Notes: generated from the letters alone by a model not told the origin. DNA of 64,000 nucleotides from Angustibacter luteus (GCF_039541115.1 NZ_BAABFP010000007.1:336290-400289), one strand, 5' to 3'. Counted from the stretch's first letter, positions 1-8,710 are shown. Translations and numbers: made by a program.

Positions 1-306
1 CAGGTGCATCAGCGCGGTGGCGGTGGCGATGTCGTCGAGCTCGTCACGGCGGGCCGAGACCTGTGTCGTCGGTACGAGGGGCGTACCGTCGGCGTCGCGG
101 GGGTCGAACACCGGAGTGACGTGCAGGCGGGACCACAGGGCGCCACCGACAGCCACCACCAGGGGCATGGCGAGGACCAGGACGTTGACCAGCTGGTCGG
201 CCTGCGCATCGGAGACGCCGACGCCGAGCAGGGCCAACAGCCCGACCAGGGTTCCGATGGCGCCGGCGATGCTCGAGCGGGTGATGACGACCTGGCGGTT
301 GCGCAT
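1..306 (-). CDS. Holin-like phage membrane protein, 3' end cut by window edge
   Basis: An open frame starts with ATG at 306 and is still open at position 1, giving at least 101 residues. After a short polar start (MRNRQVVITRSS) come two hydrophobic stretches, roughly residues 13-30 and 42-60, then a polar tail. It directly follows the endolysin gene on the same strand, three bases after its stop. Size, two membrane spans and position next to a lysin fit a holin that opens the inner membrane for lysis, but holins share little sequence and I recognise no specific family. Alternative: another small membrane protein of the lysis cassette. Confidence 0.7.
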   Translation of the reverse strand, partial: MRNRQVVITRSSIAGAIGTLVGLLALLGVGVSDAQADQLVNVLVLAMPLVVAVGGALWSRLHVTPVFDPRDADGTPLVPTTQVSARRDELDDIATATALMHL

Positions 307-309
307 GGG

Positions 310-1269
310 TCAGCCCTTCTTCGTGGTGAACGTGATCTCGGCGTCGTCGAAGACGTGCTCGAGGCGGTCGTCGACCGCGGCAGCGACTTGAGCTGCGACG
401 TCGGTCTTGAGCGCCTCGAGCGCCACCTCGATGCGGGCCAGCCTCGACGACTGCGCGGTGAGCAGGTCGCGGCACTGCAGGACCCACTCGCCGAGGTAGT
501 GCAGGAAGACCTTCGCGGTCCAGGTCGGGTTCTTCTTCGTGTCTGTGCGGTCGGGTGCCGCGATCTTGTCCTCGTCCCACGGGCTGGTGGTCACGGTGCC
601 TCCTACGGTCGGCTTCGGCTTGGGGGTCGGTGCCGGCGACTTCGGGCCGGCGGCGAGCTGCGCGGCGGTCAGCGTCGACAGGTTCGCGTCGAACGGCCCA
701 CCCGCGAGCGCCGCGGTCCACTGCCAGATGTGCGGGGTCTTCCACCCGGTGGTGTTGCCGGCGAGCTTGGGGCGGTACAGGCGCGGCCAGGGCTTCGGAT
801 CGGCCGAGGGGTAGCGCGGGTACCACCAGTAGTCGAAGTGGGCCGCCACGCCCCTGCCGGAGGCGTTGGCGGCGTACCCACCGAGGTAGACGACGGTCGT
901 GCACTGCGGTGCGAGCCGGCGCAGCTCGTCGCCGAATGCTCGCGCCCACGCGTTCGTCCTGGACTGGGAGAGGGCGGAGTCCTCGAGGTCGAGTGCGAGC
1001 ACGTCGCCCTTGACGGGCCGGACGACGGCAACGAACCGGCGCGCCTGCGCGGCGGCGGACGACTTCTCCGGTCGGGCGAAGTGGTAGGCCATCCGGACCA
1101 GCCCGGCGGCCTTCAGGTTGGCCCAGTTCCGCGCGAACTGGCTGTCGACGAACGACGTGCCCTCGGTCGCCTTGCAGGCACCCCAGGTCAGCTGGTGCTT
1201 CGCCTTCAGCGAGCGCCAGTCGATGACGCCCTGGTGATGGGAGATGTCAATACCGCGTGATGTAGCCAT
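310..1269 (-). CDS. Endolysin, GH25-type lysozyme
   Basis: A 319-residue phage lysin that would cleave the peptidoglycan glycan strand (muramidase). The N-terminal 190 residues have the GH25 pattern: RGIDISHHQG at residues 5-14, KATEGTSF at 33-40, YHFARP at 62-67 and LALDLED at 91-97, so Asp8, Asp94 and Glu96 are the likely catalytic acids. A Pro/Lys-rich linker follows at about 205-225, then a C-terminal segment with a coiled-coil-like stretch that may bind the wall or mediate oligomerisation. There is no signal peptide, so release would rely on the holin-like neighbour at 1-306. ATG start preceded by a GGAG-like site. Confidence 0.9.
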   Translation of the reverse strand: MATSRGIDISHHQGVIDWRSLKAKHQLTWGACKATEGTSFVDSQFARNWANLKAAGLVRMAYHFARPEKSSAAAQARRFVAVVRPVKGDVLALDLEDSALSQSRTNAWARAFGDELRRLAPQCTTVVYLGGYAANASGRGVAAHFDYWWYPRYPSADPKPWPRLYRPKLAGNTTGWKTPHIWQWTAALAGGPFDANLSTLTAAQLAAGPKSPAPTPKPKPTVGGTVTTSPWDEDKIAAPDRTDTKKNPTWTAKVFLHYLGEWVLQCRDLLTAQSSRLARIEVALEALKTDVAAQVAAAVDDRLEHVFDDAEITFTTKKG

Positions 1270-1282
1270 GTGCAGTTGCTCC

Positions 1283-1564
1283 TCAGACCTCGATGTCCGA
1301 CACGTCGATGCCGGACTGCTTCAGCCGGGCCTTGAGCTTGCGCACCTCGTCCTCGAGGTCGGCGATGCGCTGCCGGTCCTCGGCGCGCTCCTTCTCCAGG
1401 CGCTCGATGGCGTTCTTGTAGATGCCCTCGGCCCGCAAAAACGCCCCCTGCTCGACTCCGACCTTGGCCACCTCGACGGTCGACTTCCGTGCGACCCGCG
1501 CGCCGAGCACCGATGCCAGGACGGTGGCCAAGCCGATGGCGAGGGTGACGATGTTCTGCGTCAT
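1283..1564 (-). CDS. Small membrane-anchored coiled-coil protein of the lysis region
   Basis: A 93-residue protein. Residues 3-22 are hydrophobic (one membrane segment), followed by a charged helix; residues 48-86 are rich in Glu, Lys and Arg with heptad-like spacing, suggesting a coiled coil. The ATG at 1564 overlaps the stop of the upstream gene as ATGA, which supports translational coupling and this start. It lies directly upstream of the endolysin gene. Candidate roles are lysis accessory or spanin-like/holin-associated protein. No specific family recognised. Confidence 0.75.
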   Translation of the reverse strand: MTQNIVTLAIGLATVLASVLGARVARKSTVEVAKVGVEQGAFLRAEGIYKNAIERLEKERAEDRQRIADLEDEVRKLKARLKQSGIDVSDIEV

Positions 1565-1953
1565 GACCGGGACCGTGGCGGGTTGGACATGCCGGAGACG
1601 ATGAGCGGCGCAGCCGCGATGGCCGAGTACAGGATCCATGTCACCCACCCCTGCGGTGCGGTGTGCAGCCGCCAGGCGAGCAGGTACAGCCCGCCCCACA
1701 GCAGCGGCACGAAGGTCAGGAACGAGTAGCCGTAACGGTCACGTGGCTCGCGCATGAACGCCGAGACGATCGCGACGACTCCGGCGACCAACCACGGGAC
1801 GCCGAGCCAGTGGATCGACAGGTGGTCGGTGATGAACGAGAGCGCGACCGCGCGGCCGGGTGAGGACTGCGCGACGGCGTAGGAGTAGCCGATGCCGGCA
1901 TAGGCGATGCCGAACGACAGCAGGAACGCGCCGCGGCGCCGGTTGACGCGCAT
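1561..1953 (-). CDS. Phage membrane protein, four predicted spans
   Basis: 130 residues with about four hydrophobic stretches (roughly 8-28, 48-66, 78-98, 105-122) and a basic N-terminus (MRVNRRRGAF), so an inner-membrane protein. The ATG overlaps the upstream stop (TGATG) and its own stop overlaps the next start (ATGA), putting it inside a tightly coupled late operon between tail and lysis genes. It could be a holin or antiholin-type protein; two other membrane proteins in the same cassette make the assignment ambiguous. Confidence 0.75.
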   Translation of the reverse strand: MRVNRRRGAFLLSFGIAYAGIGYSYAVAQSSPGRAVALSFITDHLSIHWLGVPWLVAGVVAIVSAFMREPRDRYGYSFLTFVPLLWGGLYLLAWRLHTAPQGWVTWILYSAIAAAPLIVSGMSNPPRSRS

Positions 1954-2453
1954 CAGGCGTTCTCGTAGGTGCCATTGACGCTGAGGACGTCGCCGGTGGC
2001 CCAGGTGAACGGCGAGGCGGCGCCGATCGCGCGGTCGTTGTTGCCGGCCGTGGTGGCCGGTGCCCAGACGATCGCGTAGGGCCCACTGGACAGCCATGCC
2101 GCCCAGGCGCCGTAGTAGCCCGACGCGGACGCGTCGTAGCAGTTCGCCAGCCAGCGCCAGATCCGCGCGACGGGCGTCGTGGGCAGGCTCAGCCGCCACT
2201 GACCTGATCCGTAGGTGGTGGTGGATCCCATGGTGACGTCGATGCGGAAGTCGACGCGCTTGCCGACCTGCAGGTAGGCGCCGGCGATCGAGCCGTTGCC
2301 GATGACAGGGTTCGCGCCCGCGGTCCACGCGGGGGTGTAGGACGTCCAGCCAGCCTGGATACCGGCGAGCGCGTCCCGGATCTCCGTGTTGTTCATCGCG
2401 GCCGTGACGACCTCGCCGGTCACCCAGGTACGCGGCGTGGTGTTGAGGCTCAC
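1953..2453 (-). CDS. Minor tail or fibre-like protein
   Basis: A 166-residue protein starting with GTG at 2453, which overlaps the preceding stop as GTGA. Its beginning (TPRTWVTGEVVTAAMNN, residues 5-21) is a pattern seen at the start of small fibre or baseplate-associated proteins of actinophages. The rest is rich in Gly, Thr, Trp and Tyr with alternating hydrophobic residues, consistent with a beta-structured tip or receptor-contact domain. It lies between the LamG tail protein region and the lysis cassette, where tail fibre genes are expected. Receptor and exact role are not determinable here. Confidence 0.75.
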   Translation of the reverse strand: MSLNTTPRTWVTGEVVTAAMNNTEIRDALAGIQAGWTSYTPAWTAGANPVIGNGSIAGAYLQVGKRVDFRIDVTMGSTTTYGSGQWRLSLPTTPVARIWRWLANCYDASASGYYGAWAAWLSSGPYAIVWAPATTAGNNDRAIGAASPFTWATGDVLSVNGTYENA

Positions 2454-2839
2454 GAGGGTGCCTCCACTTCGTCGACGGGCCAGTTCTGGGCGTCGAGCTC
2501 GAGCTCGGCCAGTGCGGTCTCGATGGCGTCGGCGTCCGGCGGCCAGACGACCGGGCGGAACAAGCCGTCGACGAGGGCGTTGCCGCAGTCGCAGCACAGG
2601 AACCGCTGATCCGTGCGGGAGGCCAGCTGCGCGCCACCGCAGGGGCAGTCGACCAGCCAACGGCCGTGGTTGACCCGGACCGACACCGGTGAGTCGACCG
2701 CGAGCGCCGTGGAGACGTCCAGCGGCCGCGGCGCGGCCCAGTAGACCAGTGGCGCGCAGGTCGCCTCGGTCTGCGCGGTGGTGAGGATGCCGCGGGCGGC
2801 AGCCTGCTGACGGTACGTGCTGGCGTCACCGAAGGGCAC
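2450..2839 (-). CDS. Phage protein with CxCGG/CCDCG zinc-ribbon-like knuckles
   Basis: 129 residues. Two cysteine clusters, CPCGG near residue 66 and CCDCG near residue 81, resemble the paired knuckles of a zinc ribbon. The remainder is acidic. It sits between the LamG tail protein and the fibre-like protein on the late strand, with a 4-base overlap at its 3' end, so it is probably a tail-tip component or accessory rather than an early regulator. No family recognised. Confidence 0.75.
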   Translation of the reverse strand: MPFGDASTYRQQAAARGILTTAQTEATCAPLVYWAAPRPLDVSTALAVDSPVSVRVNHGRWLVDCPCGGAQLASRTDQRFLCCDCGNALVDGLFRPVVWPPDADAIETALAELELDAQNWPVDEVEAPS

Positions 2840-2852
2840 TGGCTCTCCTCTG

Positions 2853-4715
2853 CTAGTAGGCGAGTCGGGTTGTGGACCCCAGGACGCCGAGCACGGCGTC
2901 TCCGAGCTTCCAGACGGCTGCGAGCGCCGGGGTGGTGTTGGCCTGCAGGGTGTAGCCGGACAGCGGCGAGAAGGACTCGGTGTACCCCTGGATCTCGACC
3001 GTCACCGAGGTAGCCGGCGCCGTCGACGGCAGACCGGAGATGACGACCGACTGCCCCAGGAGCTCGGACTGCCAGAGCGTGTCGGCGAGGGTCTCGTTCG
3101 CCAGGAGCTGGGCGGTGAACGTCGAGATCCGCGGGGCCGGCTGGGCGGTGGTGACGCGCATCTGGGAGTAGGCCTCGGCCTGCGCCGGGTCCATCAGGTC
3201 CAGGGTCACGTCGTCGTTGTAGAGACCGTTGGCCACGATCGACGCGGCGTCGACGTACCGGTGCTGGTCGCCGTGGCCGTCGGTCGTGGTGAAGTCGTTG
3301 ACCAGGCCCTTGTAGTCCAGCAGGAACGTCAGGTCCGCCTCGTAGTCGTCGAGGGCCAGGGTGGCGACAGGGACCTGGTTGTAGCGCACGGTGCGCATCT
3401 GCAAGGTGAGGACACCGGTCGTCGAGACGAACATCGTCCCCGACTCCAGGGCCGCCGTTGCCTCGAGCAGATCCTCGTAGGTGCGGCCATCACCCTGGAC
3501 GTCCAGCGCACCCATGCTGACCGTTCCAGGAGCGCCCACCGTGGCGACGAACGCTGACGGGATCCCGGCGATGTCAGCGACGCGGGCCCAGCGGGCAGCT
3601 GAGTCGTCGGCCGTGCTGAGACCAGCTAGCACGGTCCGCTTGGCGATCTCGCCGGCAGACAGTGCGGAGGCGTAGAGCGCGACGTGGGCGAGCGTGAAGT
3701 CGGTGTACGAGGTGGAGTGCAGGGCGTTGCCCACCTCGTAGATGGGGTCGACCGAGCTGGGCGTTCCGAACGTCATTGACACCGGGGTGCCAGCCACCCC
3801 GTCCACGTAGACGGTGACGGTCGCCGCGGGTCCGTTGCAGACGACAGCGATGTGGTGGAGCTTCCCGTCGTTGACGACGGCCGTGTTGGTCGCGGTCCCG
3901 CCGGTGCCAGCGTTTGGGAGGAACTGTGCCGTCACCTGGTTCGCGATGCCGTCGTTGGCGCGGATGAACAGGTTGTCCGAGGACCCCAGCGGCGCACCGT
4001 AGAAGAGCAGGTTCGCTCCGCCGGCCGCGGCCGTGTAGAAGCACTCGAACGAGAACGACTGGGTGGACGAGAACGCGAAGTACTGCTGGGTGCCGCCCGT
4101 GAAGAGGATGCCGTCGGCCAGGCGGCCAGCGGTCAGTCCGTCCGTGGGGACGCCGATCGCATCACCGAAGGTGAGCGCCCCCGCCGGGGACGCGACGAGC
4201 GTCATCGCACCGACAGTGTTGGCCGGCGCGGTGGCGGCGCTGTCGTCACCGAGCGTCCAGTAGTTCACCGGGTTCGAGTCCTTGAACGACTTAACGAGCA
4301 GGTTGTCGGCGACCTTGCCTCGGCCCAGCCGGTTCAGCCGATCCACCGCGGTCACCGCTGCCGTGGCCAGGCGACCCGTCGGCTCCCATGACGTCGGCCA
4401 CGAGTCGATGAAGCCGTCGAACCGGGGGCGCCAGGTTCCGACTCCCTTGCGGAAGGAGATGCGGACCCGCTTGCCCAGTACGACGTTCGGGTAGTAGGGG
4501 CTCGACGCGTACCCCGGGGTGAACCGGCCGTCGGAGTTGTCCAGCGTGAACGCGGCCGTCGAGGGCTGCACATTCGAGTACTGGTCGCCGCGGCCCCTGG
4601 TCACGTCGACCGTCGCCGACGCGACGTCCACGTAGGCCGACACATCCGTCCACGCCGGTGAGGTGTCGTCAGGGTCGGTGGCGAACGCGATCTCCACCTT
4701 GACCGACAGCGTCAC
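2853..4715 (-). CDS. Minor tail protein with LamG/ConA-like domain
   Basis: 620 residues. The N-terminal 110 residues (a segment reading TPGYASSPYYPNVVLGKRVR near residues 67-86) match the pattern of actinophage minor tail proteins that follow the tape measure. Residues of about 195-350 have the alternating beta-strand character of a LamG/concanavalin A-like carbohydrate-binding domain (FSFECFYTAAAGG, LHHIAVVCNG, VTVYVDGVAG). The C-terminal 250 residues look like a phage baseplate domain. This is a likely host-contact or baseplate protein. It begins four bases before the end of the tape measure gene (overlap ATGA-type), as expected for the tail module. Confidence 0.85.
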   Translation of the reverse strand: MTLSVKVEIAFATDPDDTSPAWTDVSAYVDVASATVDVTRGRGDQYSNVQPSTAAFTLDNSDGRFTPGYASSPYYPNVVLGKRVRISFRKGVGTWRPRFDGFIDSWPTSWEPTGRLATAAVTAVDRLNRLGRGKVADNLLVKSFKDSNPVNYWTLGDDSAATAPANTVGAMTLVASPAGALTFGDAIGVPTDGLTAGRLADGILFTGGTQQYFAFSSTQSFSFECFYTAAAGGANLLFYGAPLGSSDNLFIRANDGIANQVTAQFLPNAGTGGTATNTAVVNDGKLHHIAVVCNGPAATVTVYVDGVAGTPVSMTFGTPSSVDPIYEVGNALHSTSYTDFTLAHVALYASALSAGEIAKRTVLAGLSTADDSAARWARVADIAGIPSAFVATVGAPGTVSMGALDVQGDGRTYEDLLEATAALESGTMFVSTTGVLTLQMRTVRYNQVPVATLALDDYEADLTFLLDYKGLVNDFTTTDGHGDQHRYVDAASIVANGLYNDDVTLDLMDPAQAEAYSQMRVTTAQPAPRISTFTAQLLANETLADTLWQSELLGQSVVISGLPSTAPATSVTVEIQGYTESFSPLSGYTLQANTTPALAAVWKLGDAVLGVLGSTTRLAY

Positions 4716-6325
4716 CTCTGGAACTCCAGCCGGCCCTTGGACTGCTTCAGCTTCATCAGCGACGCCTCGATCGCACGAGCCGCGGCGAGCTCACCGCCAG
4801 GCGCGACCTTCACCTCGATGAGCACGTAGGTCGCACCCCCGCTCACAGCTGCACCGCCGCCGCGGCGGGGGCCGGGCACCGACGGCAGGATCGTGCCGTC
4901 CTGGTCCGGGACGAACAGCTCCGGCCGGTGCTCACCCACGATGTACGGGACGCCCGCCTGCACCGGGCCGCCGCCGGCCCGGTGGTCTGCCGCGTCGGCC
5001 TGGTTCGCCTTGGTGTAGGCCCGGATCGTGATCGTGGGGTCGATGTGGTTCTGCTGCCACCGGATCGCCGCGAGCTTGGCGATCGCCTTGTCGGCCCCCG
5101 GGGTCGTGATCCTGACGGCCTTGTAGTCCTTCGTTCCGGCCAGGGCGTGGTTGATCCGGTCGCGCATCTCGTCGAACTTGTCGGCGAACCCGCGGATCTT
5201 CTTGCCGATCCCGGGGATCCATCCGAACGCCAGCGCCGCTCCGTGAATGATGACGCCGGCGACGGTTAGCCACAGGTCAGCGACCAGCTTGAAGTACACG
5301 CGGATCACGTCGGTCCACAGGAACTTCGCCGCGGCTCCGACGACCTTGAACGCGCCATTCACGATGTTCCGGAAGGTCTCGGACTTCTTGTAGGCGAAGA
5401 ACAGGCCAGCACCCAGCGCCAGCAGCGCCAGCACGACGACACCGATCGGGTTGGCCCACAGCTCGGCGTTCAGGACCGCCTGGATGGCTGCGTAGGCCTT
5501 CGTCACCGCACTGACGGCCCAGAAGGCACCGACCAGCAGGCCGATCACCGTGACGGCGGTCTTGGTCGCCGAGGAGTGGTCCTTGACGAACTTGGCGCCT
5601 CGGGCCATCGCCGTCGAGACCTTGGTCAGTGCCGGGAAGAGCTTCTGTCCCAGCTGGATCTGGACGCCGGTGATCGCCGCGTCCCACTTGCGCTTGGCGA
5701 TCGTGTTCTCCTTGACCGCCGCCGTGTCCTTGTCCGAGAGGGTGTTGCCGAACTGATCGGACTCCTTCCCGAGGGAAGCGATCGCGTCGGAGCCCTTGCT
5801 GAGGAACGGGAGGAGACCCACCCCGGCCTTGCCGAAGAGCTTCATCGCGAGCGCGGTCTTCTCGGGCCCGTCCTTCATGCCGGCGAACTTGTCCGAGAGC
5901 TGGGGGAGGATCTCGGTCATCGGCTTGAGGTTGCCGCTGCTGTCCCGCGCAGAGATGCCCGCCGACTTCCACGCCTTGTCGTTGCCGGCCAGGTGCTTGT
6001 TGAGGATGCCGAGTCCCTTGCCGAGAGCATCCGAGCCAACGCCGGACTGACCGGCCGCATAGCGCCACCGGGAGGCCTCCTCGGTCGTCGACCCGAGGTA
6101 GCGCTTCAGGGCCACGGTCTCCTTGGCGACGGCCTGGAACTTGTCGATCGACGTCTTGCCGAACGCGACGGCTGCGCCTGCGCCGGCGGCCAGACCGACC
6201 GTGGCCGCGGTGCGCAGGCTGTGGGTGCTCTTCTCCGTGCCCTCGATCGACTTGGAGACGCCCTTGAACGTCTTAGACGCGCGGTCCTTGGCGATGATGT
6301 CGAACACGATCGAAGTGGCCATCAT
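4712..6325 (-). CDS. Tail tape measure protein (short form)
   Basis: 537 residues with the tape measure signature: N-terminal ASKTFKGVSKS near residue 16, alanine/glycine-rich helices (AGAGAAVAFGK), a long helical middle with a run of membrane-active segments around residues 255-330 and 350-370, and a small hydrophilic end. It would set tail length and be ejected into the cell. At 537 residues it predicts a short tail. GGAAGGAG lies three bases before the first ATG (6325) and six before the second (6322), so the second may be the main start. It overlaps the end of the frameshifted chaperone reading frame, as usual for this gene pair. Confidence 0.9.
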   Translation of the reverse strand: MMATSIVFDIIAKDRASKTFKGVSKSIEGTEKSTHSLRTAATVGLAAGAGAAVAFGKTSIDKFQAVAKETVALKRYLGSTTEEASRWRYAAGQSGVGSDALGKGLGILNKHLAGNDKAWKSAGISARDSSGNLKPMTEILPQLSDKFAGMKDGPEKTALAMKLFGKAGVGLLPFLSKGSDAIASLGKESDQFGNTLSDKDTAAVKENTIAKRKWDAAITGVQIQLGQKLFPALTKVSTAMARGAKFVKDHSSATKTAVTVIGLLVGAFWAVSAVTKAYAAIQAVLNAELWANPIGVVVLALLALGAGLFFAYKKSETFRNIVNGAFKVVGAAAKFLWTDVIRVYFKLVADLWLTVAGVIIHGAALAFGWIPGIGKKIRGFADKFDEMRDRINHALAGTKDYKAVRITTPGADKAIAKLAAIRWQQNHIDPTITIRAYTKANQADAADHRAGGGPVQAGVPYIVGEHRPELFVPDQDGTILPSVPGPRRGGGAAVSGGATYVLIEVKVAPGGELAAARAIEASLMKLKQSKGRLEFQR

Positions 6326-6919
6326 CGTCTCCTTCCGTTGCGGCGTCAGCGTTCTCGGCTGCCTGCTTCTCGCGGAGCCGGTCGATTGCCTCGCAGTACT
6401 GGACGAGCGCGTCGACGCTCAATCGATCCACGTCGTACTCAGGGACGTGGCAGACGGTCGCGAGGTCCACCAGGTGCGTGCGCCGCAGCTGCTCGAGCGG
6501 GGTCAGTCCGTCGCTGCGGCGGCGTCTTTTCCCTCGTCCGCTGCCTCCGCGATGTCGGCGAAGTCCTCGTCGTCCAGGGCGGCGAGAAGCTCGGCGCGGT
6601 CCTCGTCGGTCATGTCCGGGTCCTCGGCGGCGAGCCGGCGGATCTCGCGCCGCTCGTCGGCGTCAAAGTTCACGTCGGCCTCGTCCTGGGCGTACTCGAC
6701 GTCGGTGAACTTCAGCTTCGGGTCGGCACGCTTGAGCAGCACCCAGATGAGCGCACGGAGCGCGAGGGCGCTGCCGCGCAGCAGCTTGTCGGCAAAGTCG
6801 GTGCGGTAGTTCCAGCCGGTGACACGCTCGATGGCCTCAGCCTCGGGGGAGAGCAGCTTGCCCGGGTTGAAGCTCCATTCGTGGGCCTCGCCGCCCTCGG
6901 GGGTGTACGTGACGATCAT
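6273..6919 (-). CDS. Tail assembly chaperone GT-type fusion made by -1 frameshift
   Basis: Reading from 6919 to codon 131 of the upstream chaperone, then slipping one base back on G GGA AAA (6533-6527), joins the frame to an 84-residue extension ending at 6273 for a product of about 215 residues. The extension (SDGLTPLEQLRRTHLVDLAT and onward) has no ATG of its own before the junction and overlaps the tape measure start, exactly as the gpG/gpGT arrangement of lambda-like phages requires. The fusion would bind tail tube and tape measure subunits during tail assembly. The frameshift itself is inferred from the heptamer, frame geometry and gene position. Confidence 0.85.
6503..6919 (-). CDS. Tail assembly chaperone, G-type (unshifted product)
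   Basis: 138 residues, between tail tube-region genes and the tape measure. It is acidic at its C-terminus (residues 80-130) and starts MIVTYTPEGGEAHEWSFNPG, a pattern common in actinophage tail chaperones. By analogy with lambda gpG it coats or folds the tape measure protein while the tube assembles and is absent from the virion. Its stop TGA is only seven codons after the slippery heptamer, so a fraction of ribosomes would produce the longer fusion listed separately. Confidence 0.88.
   Translation of the reverse strand: MIVTYTPEGGEAHEWSFNPGKLLSPEAEAIERVTGWNYRTDFADKLLRGSALALRALIWVLLKRADPKLKFTDVEYAQDEADVNFDADERREIRRLAAEDPDMTDEDRAELLAALDDEDFADIAEAADEGKDAAAATD
6527..6533 (-). promoter_or_regulatory. 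Programmed -1 ribosomal frameshift site G GGA AAA
   Basis: On the coding (minus) strand the heptamer GGGAAAA is in the correct X XXY YYZ register (G GGA AAA) relative to the chaperone frame. It is followed by a GC-rich stretch that could form stimulatory structure. A -1 slip here enters the only frame that stays open to 6273. Confidence 0.88.
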
Positions 6920-6934
6920 GTGTGCAGTGCTCCT

Positions 6935-7381
6935 TCAGGAGATGTCGCGCCCGATGTCGTTGAGCGCCTTCTGGATGCCGTCCCGCACCTGCGGTGCGGT
7001 CTTCTCGAGGGGCCGGGACCACCAGCCCGGGCCGATCTTCTGAGTGACCCACCCGGTCCGCCCGAAGGTCGGGTGCCGGAGCCGGCCACGGTCCATCGCC
7101 TTGATGTCGTGGTCGTTGGTCGCCTTCAGCTGAACGCCTGCCGACCTGGAGCTGGTGCGGACGCTGTTGGAGATCCGTGAGCGGGCCACCAGCTGGTTGA
7201 GGCCGCCGCGGTGGGGGAGCTCGGCGAGCGCCGAGGCCTTGACCGCGTCCTTCATCGGTTGGGTCGCCTCGCGGATCCCGCGGGTGACCCGCTTACGGAG
7301 CTCGCCGTCCCCGACCGCCTTGACCTTCGCGTAGACCTGGTGCAGGTTCTCGGCCTGCACATGCAGCTCGGCGGGTGCCAT
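6935..7381 (-). CDS. HK97 gp10-like/minor structural protein
   Basis: 148 residues, basic, with an N-terminal helix (VYAKVKAVGDGELRKRVTRG, near residues 16-35) followed by KDAVKASALAELPHRGG and a C-terminal helix. This layout resembles the HK97 gp10-type head-tail joining family, where a helix precedes an 'alpRrGG' turn. It follows the tail tube gene (4-base spacing) and precedes the chaperones, slightly displaced from the usual place upstream of the tube gene. Likely a connector or tail completion protein; weakly supported beyond the general pattern. Confidence 0.75.
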   Translation of the reverse strand: MAPAELHVQAENLHQVYAKVKAVGDGELRKRVTRGIREATQPMKDAVKASALAELPHRGGLNQLVARSRISNSVRTSSRSAGVQLKATNDHDIKAMDRGRLRHPTFGRTGWVTQKIGPGWWSRPLEKTAPQVRDGIQKALNDIGRDIS

Positions 7382-7385
7382 CGGG

Positions 7386-8381
7386 TCAGAGGGCGACGTC
7401 GACGGACATGTACTCGCAGGTGACCGGCGCGTTGGTCAGGTCGTTCAGGGCGGTGAAGTTGAACGACGGCGACACGACGTCCGGCCCCTCGAGGGTCGGG
7501 GTGTCCGTGTCTAGGTAGACGGCCGGCAGCTTGATCCGGAACGTCTCGTAGTAGGTGCTGGCGATGTTCGCGCCGACGAACTCCCAGATCAGCGAGAACG
7601 GAGTGTCGGCAGCGAAGCGGTCGGCGAAGTCGGTGCGGTTGACGAAGTCGGTCTCGATCGTCCCGGTCAGGTCGACCAGGTCGTTCTGGATCGGCTCCTT
7701 CTTCAGGCCTGCGTTGCCGGCGTACACGCGGTCGGTCTTCTGGGGCCGGGTCATCTTGAACGACACCTTGCTGACCCCGTCGACCGCGGCCTCGGAACCG
7801 AACGCGCCGATCTTCAGCGTGGAGTGCTTGAAGTTGAACGCCTTCAGCCCCGTCGGGTACGAGGGGGCGGCGAGGGTCTGGGAGTCCACGACGTCCTGGC
7901 AGTCCAGCGTGAGCGCCGCCGTCAGGTACTCGCCGCGGCCGCAGGAGAACTCGGCGTCGGTGATCTTTGTGCCGACGCCGGTCGACGGGTAGACCGTGCC
8001 CGACGTCATCGGCACACCGGCCTGCGCGGAGAAGAACCGGCCGGCGTTGTCAACGAGCAGGTGCGTCTGCAAGTACGCGGTGGTCGCGGCCTGCTGCACC
8101 GGCGTCACGACGCCGCCGAAGATGTGCTTCAGCAGCAGCCCCATCGACTTCTGCACGACCTCGAGCGTGACCGTTCCCTCACCGTTGGTGTCAGTCACGG
8201 AACGACCACCGGCGGCCCGCACGAGCCGCCCGGCGGCCAGGCCCGAGCGCTGCACGACGGTCTTGTTCCGCTTCAGCGGTGCACTGTTCGCCTCGTAGAA
8301 GCGGGCCGGCGCCACGTAGGTGCCGTAGACCGTCTCGTCGGAGATGCCGAAGCTGCCACCGATGCCGCTGCCAACTGCCAT
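7386..8381 (-). CDS. Major tail tube protein
   Basis: 331 residues. The N-terminus (MAVGSGIGGSFGISDETVYG) and the strand-rich body with LKHIFGG and FNFKHSTLKIG are typical of the phage tail tube family found in long-tailed phages of actinobacteria. It should polymerise into the tube around the tape measure protein. Position supports this: downstream of connector genes, upstream of the chaperone pair. At 331 residues it is on the long side for a tube protein, which may reflect an extra surface domain. Confidence 0.85.
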   Translation of the reverse strand: MAVGSGIGGSFGISDETVYGTYVAPARFYEANSAPLKRNKTVVQRSGLAAGRLVRAAGGRSVTDTNGEGTVTLEVVQKSMGLLLKHIFGGVVTPVQQAATTAYLQTHLLVDNAGRFFSAQAGVPMTSGTVYPSTGVGTKITDAEFSCGRGEYLTAALTLDCQDVVDSQTLAAPSYPTGLKAFNFKHSTLKIGAFGSEAAVDGVSKVSFKMTRPQKTDRVYAGNAGLKKEPIQNDLVDLTGTIETDFVNRTDFADRFAADTPFSLIWEFVGANIASTYYETFRIKLPAVYLDTDTPTLEGPDVVSPSFNFTALNDLTNAPVTCEYMSVDVAL

Positions 8382-8384
8382 TGC

Positions 8385-8699
8385 TCAGCCCTCCTGAGGG
8401 GTGAAGAGGTCGCGGATCTGGTCACGGCCGAGGTCCTCGAGCTCGTCCTCAGCCGCCTGGCCGGTGCCGACGACCCAGGCGACCCAGGCCTCGCGGGTGT
8501 CGCCGCCACGGGGACGCCGCAGGCCGCGGTTGTCGTGCTCGGTCTGGGCCGCCTCGTCCGCGGGCTCCCAAACGCCCTCCTGCTGCGTGTAGGACCACAC
8601 GTCGCGCTCGTCGAGCTCGAGGACCTCACCTGCCGGGACGACGCGGTCCTCCCAGGGGACGTCGAGGTCCTGGCCGGACACGTTTCGGATCTGAGCCAC
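8385..8699 (-). CDS. Phage hypothetical protein next to the tail tube gene
   Basis: 104 residues. GTG at 8699 is chosen because AGGAG lies five bases upstream; another GTG at 8705 is possible. The N-terminal half has a compact beta pattern (VSGQDLDVPWEDRVVPAGEV) and the C-terminal half is acidic and helical, ending EDLGRDQIRDLFTPQEG. Small proteins at this site, just before the tail tube gene, are common in actinophages and are generally structural, but I do not recognise a named family. Confidence 0.75.
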   Translation of the reverse strand: MAQIRNVSGQDLDVPWEDRVVPAGEVLELDERDVWSYTQQEGVWEPADEAAQTEHDNRGLRRPRGGDTREAWVAWVVGTGQAAEDELEDLGRDQIRDLFTPQEG

Positions 8700-8710
8700 G
8701 ATCACTCCTG

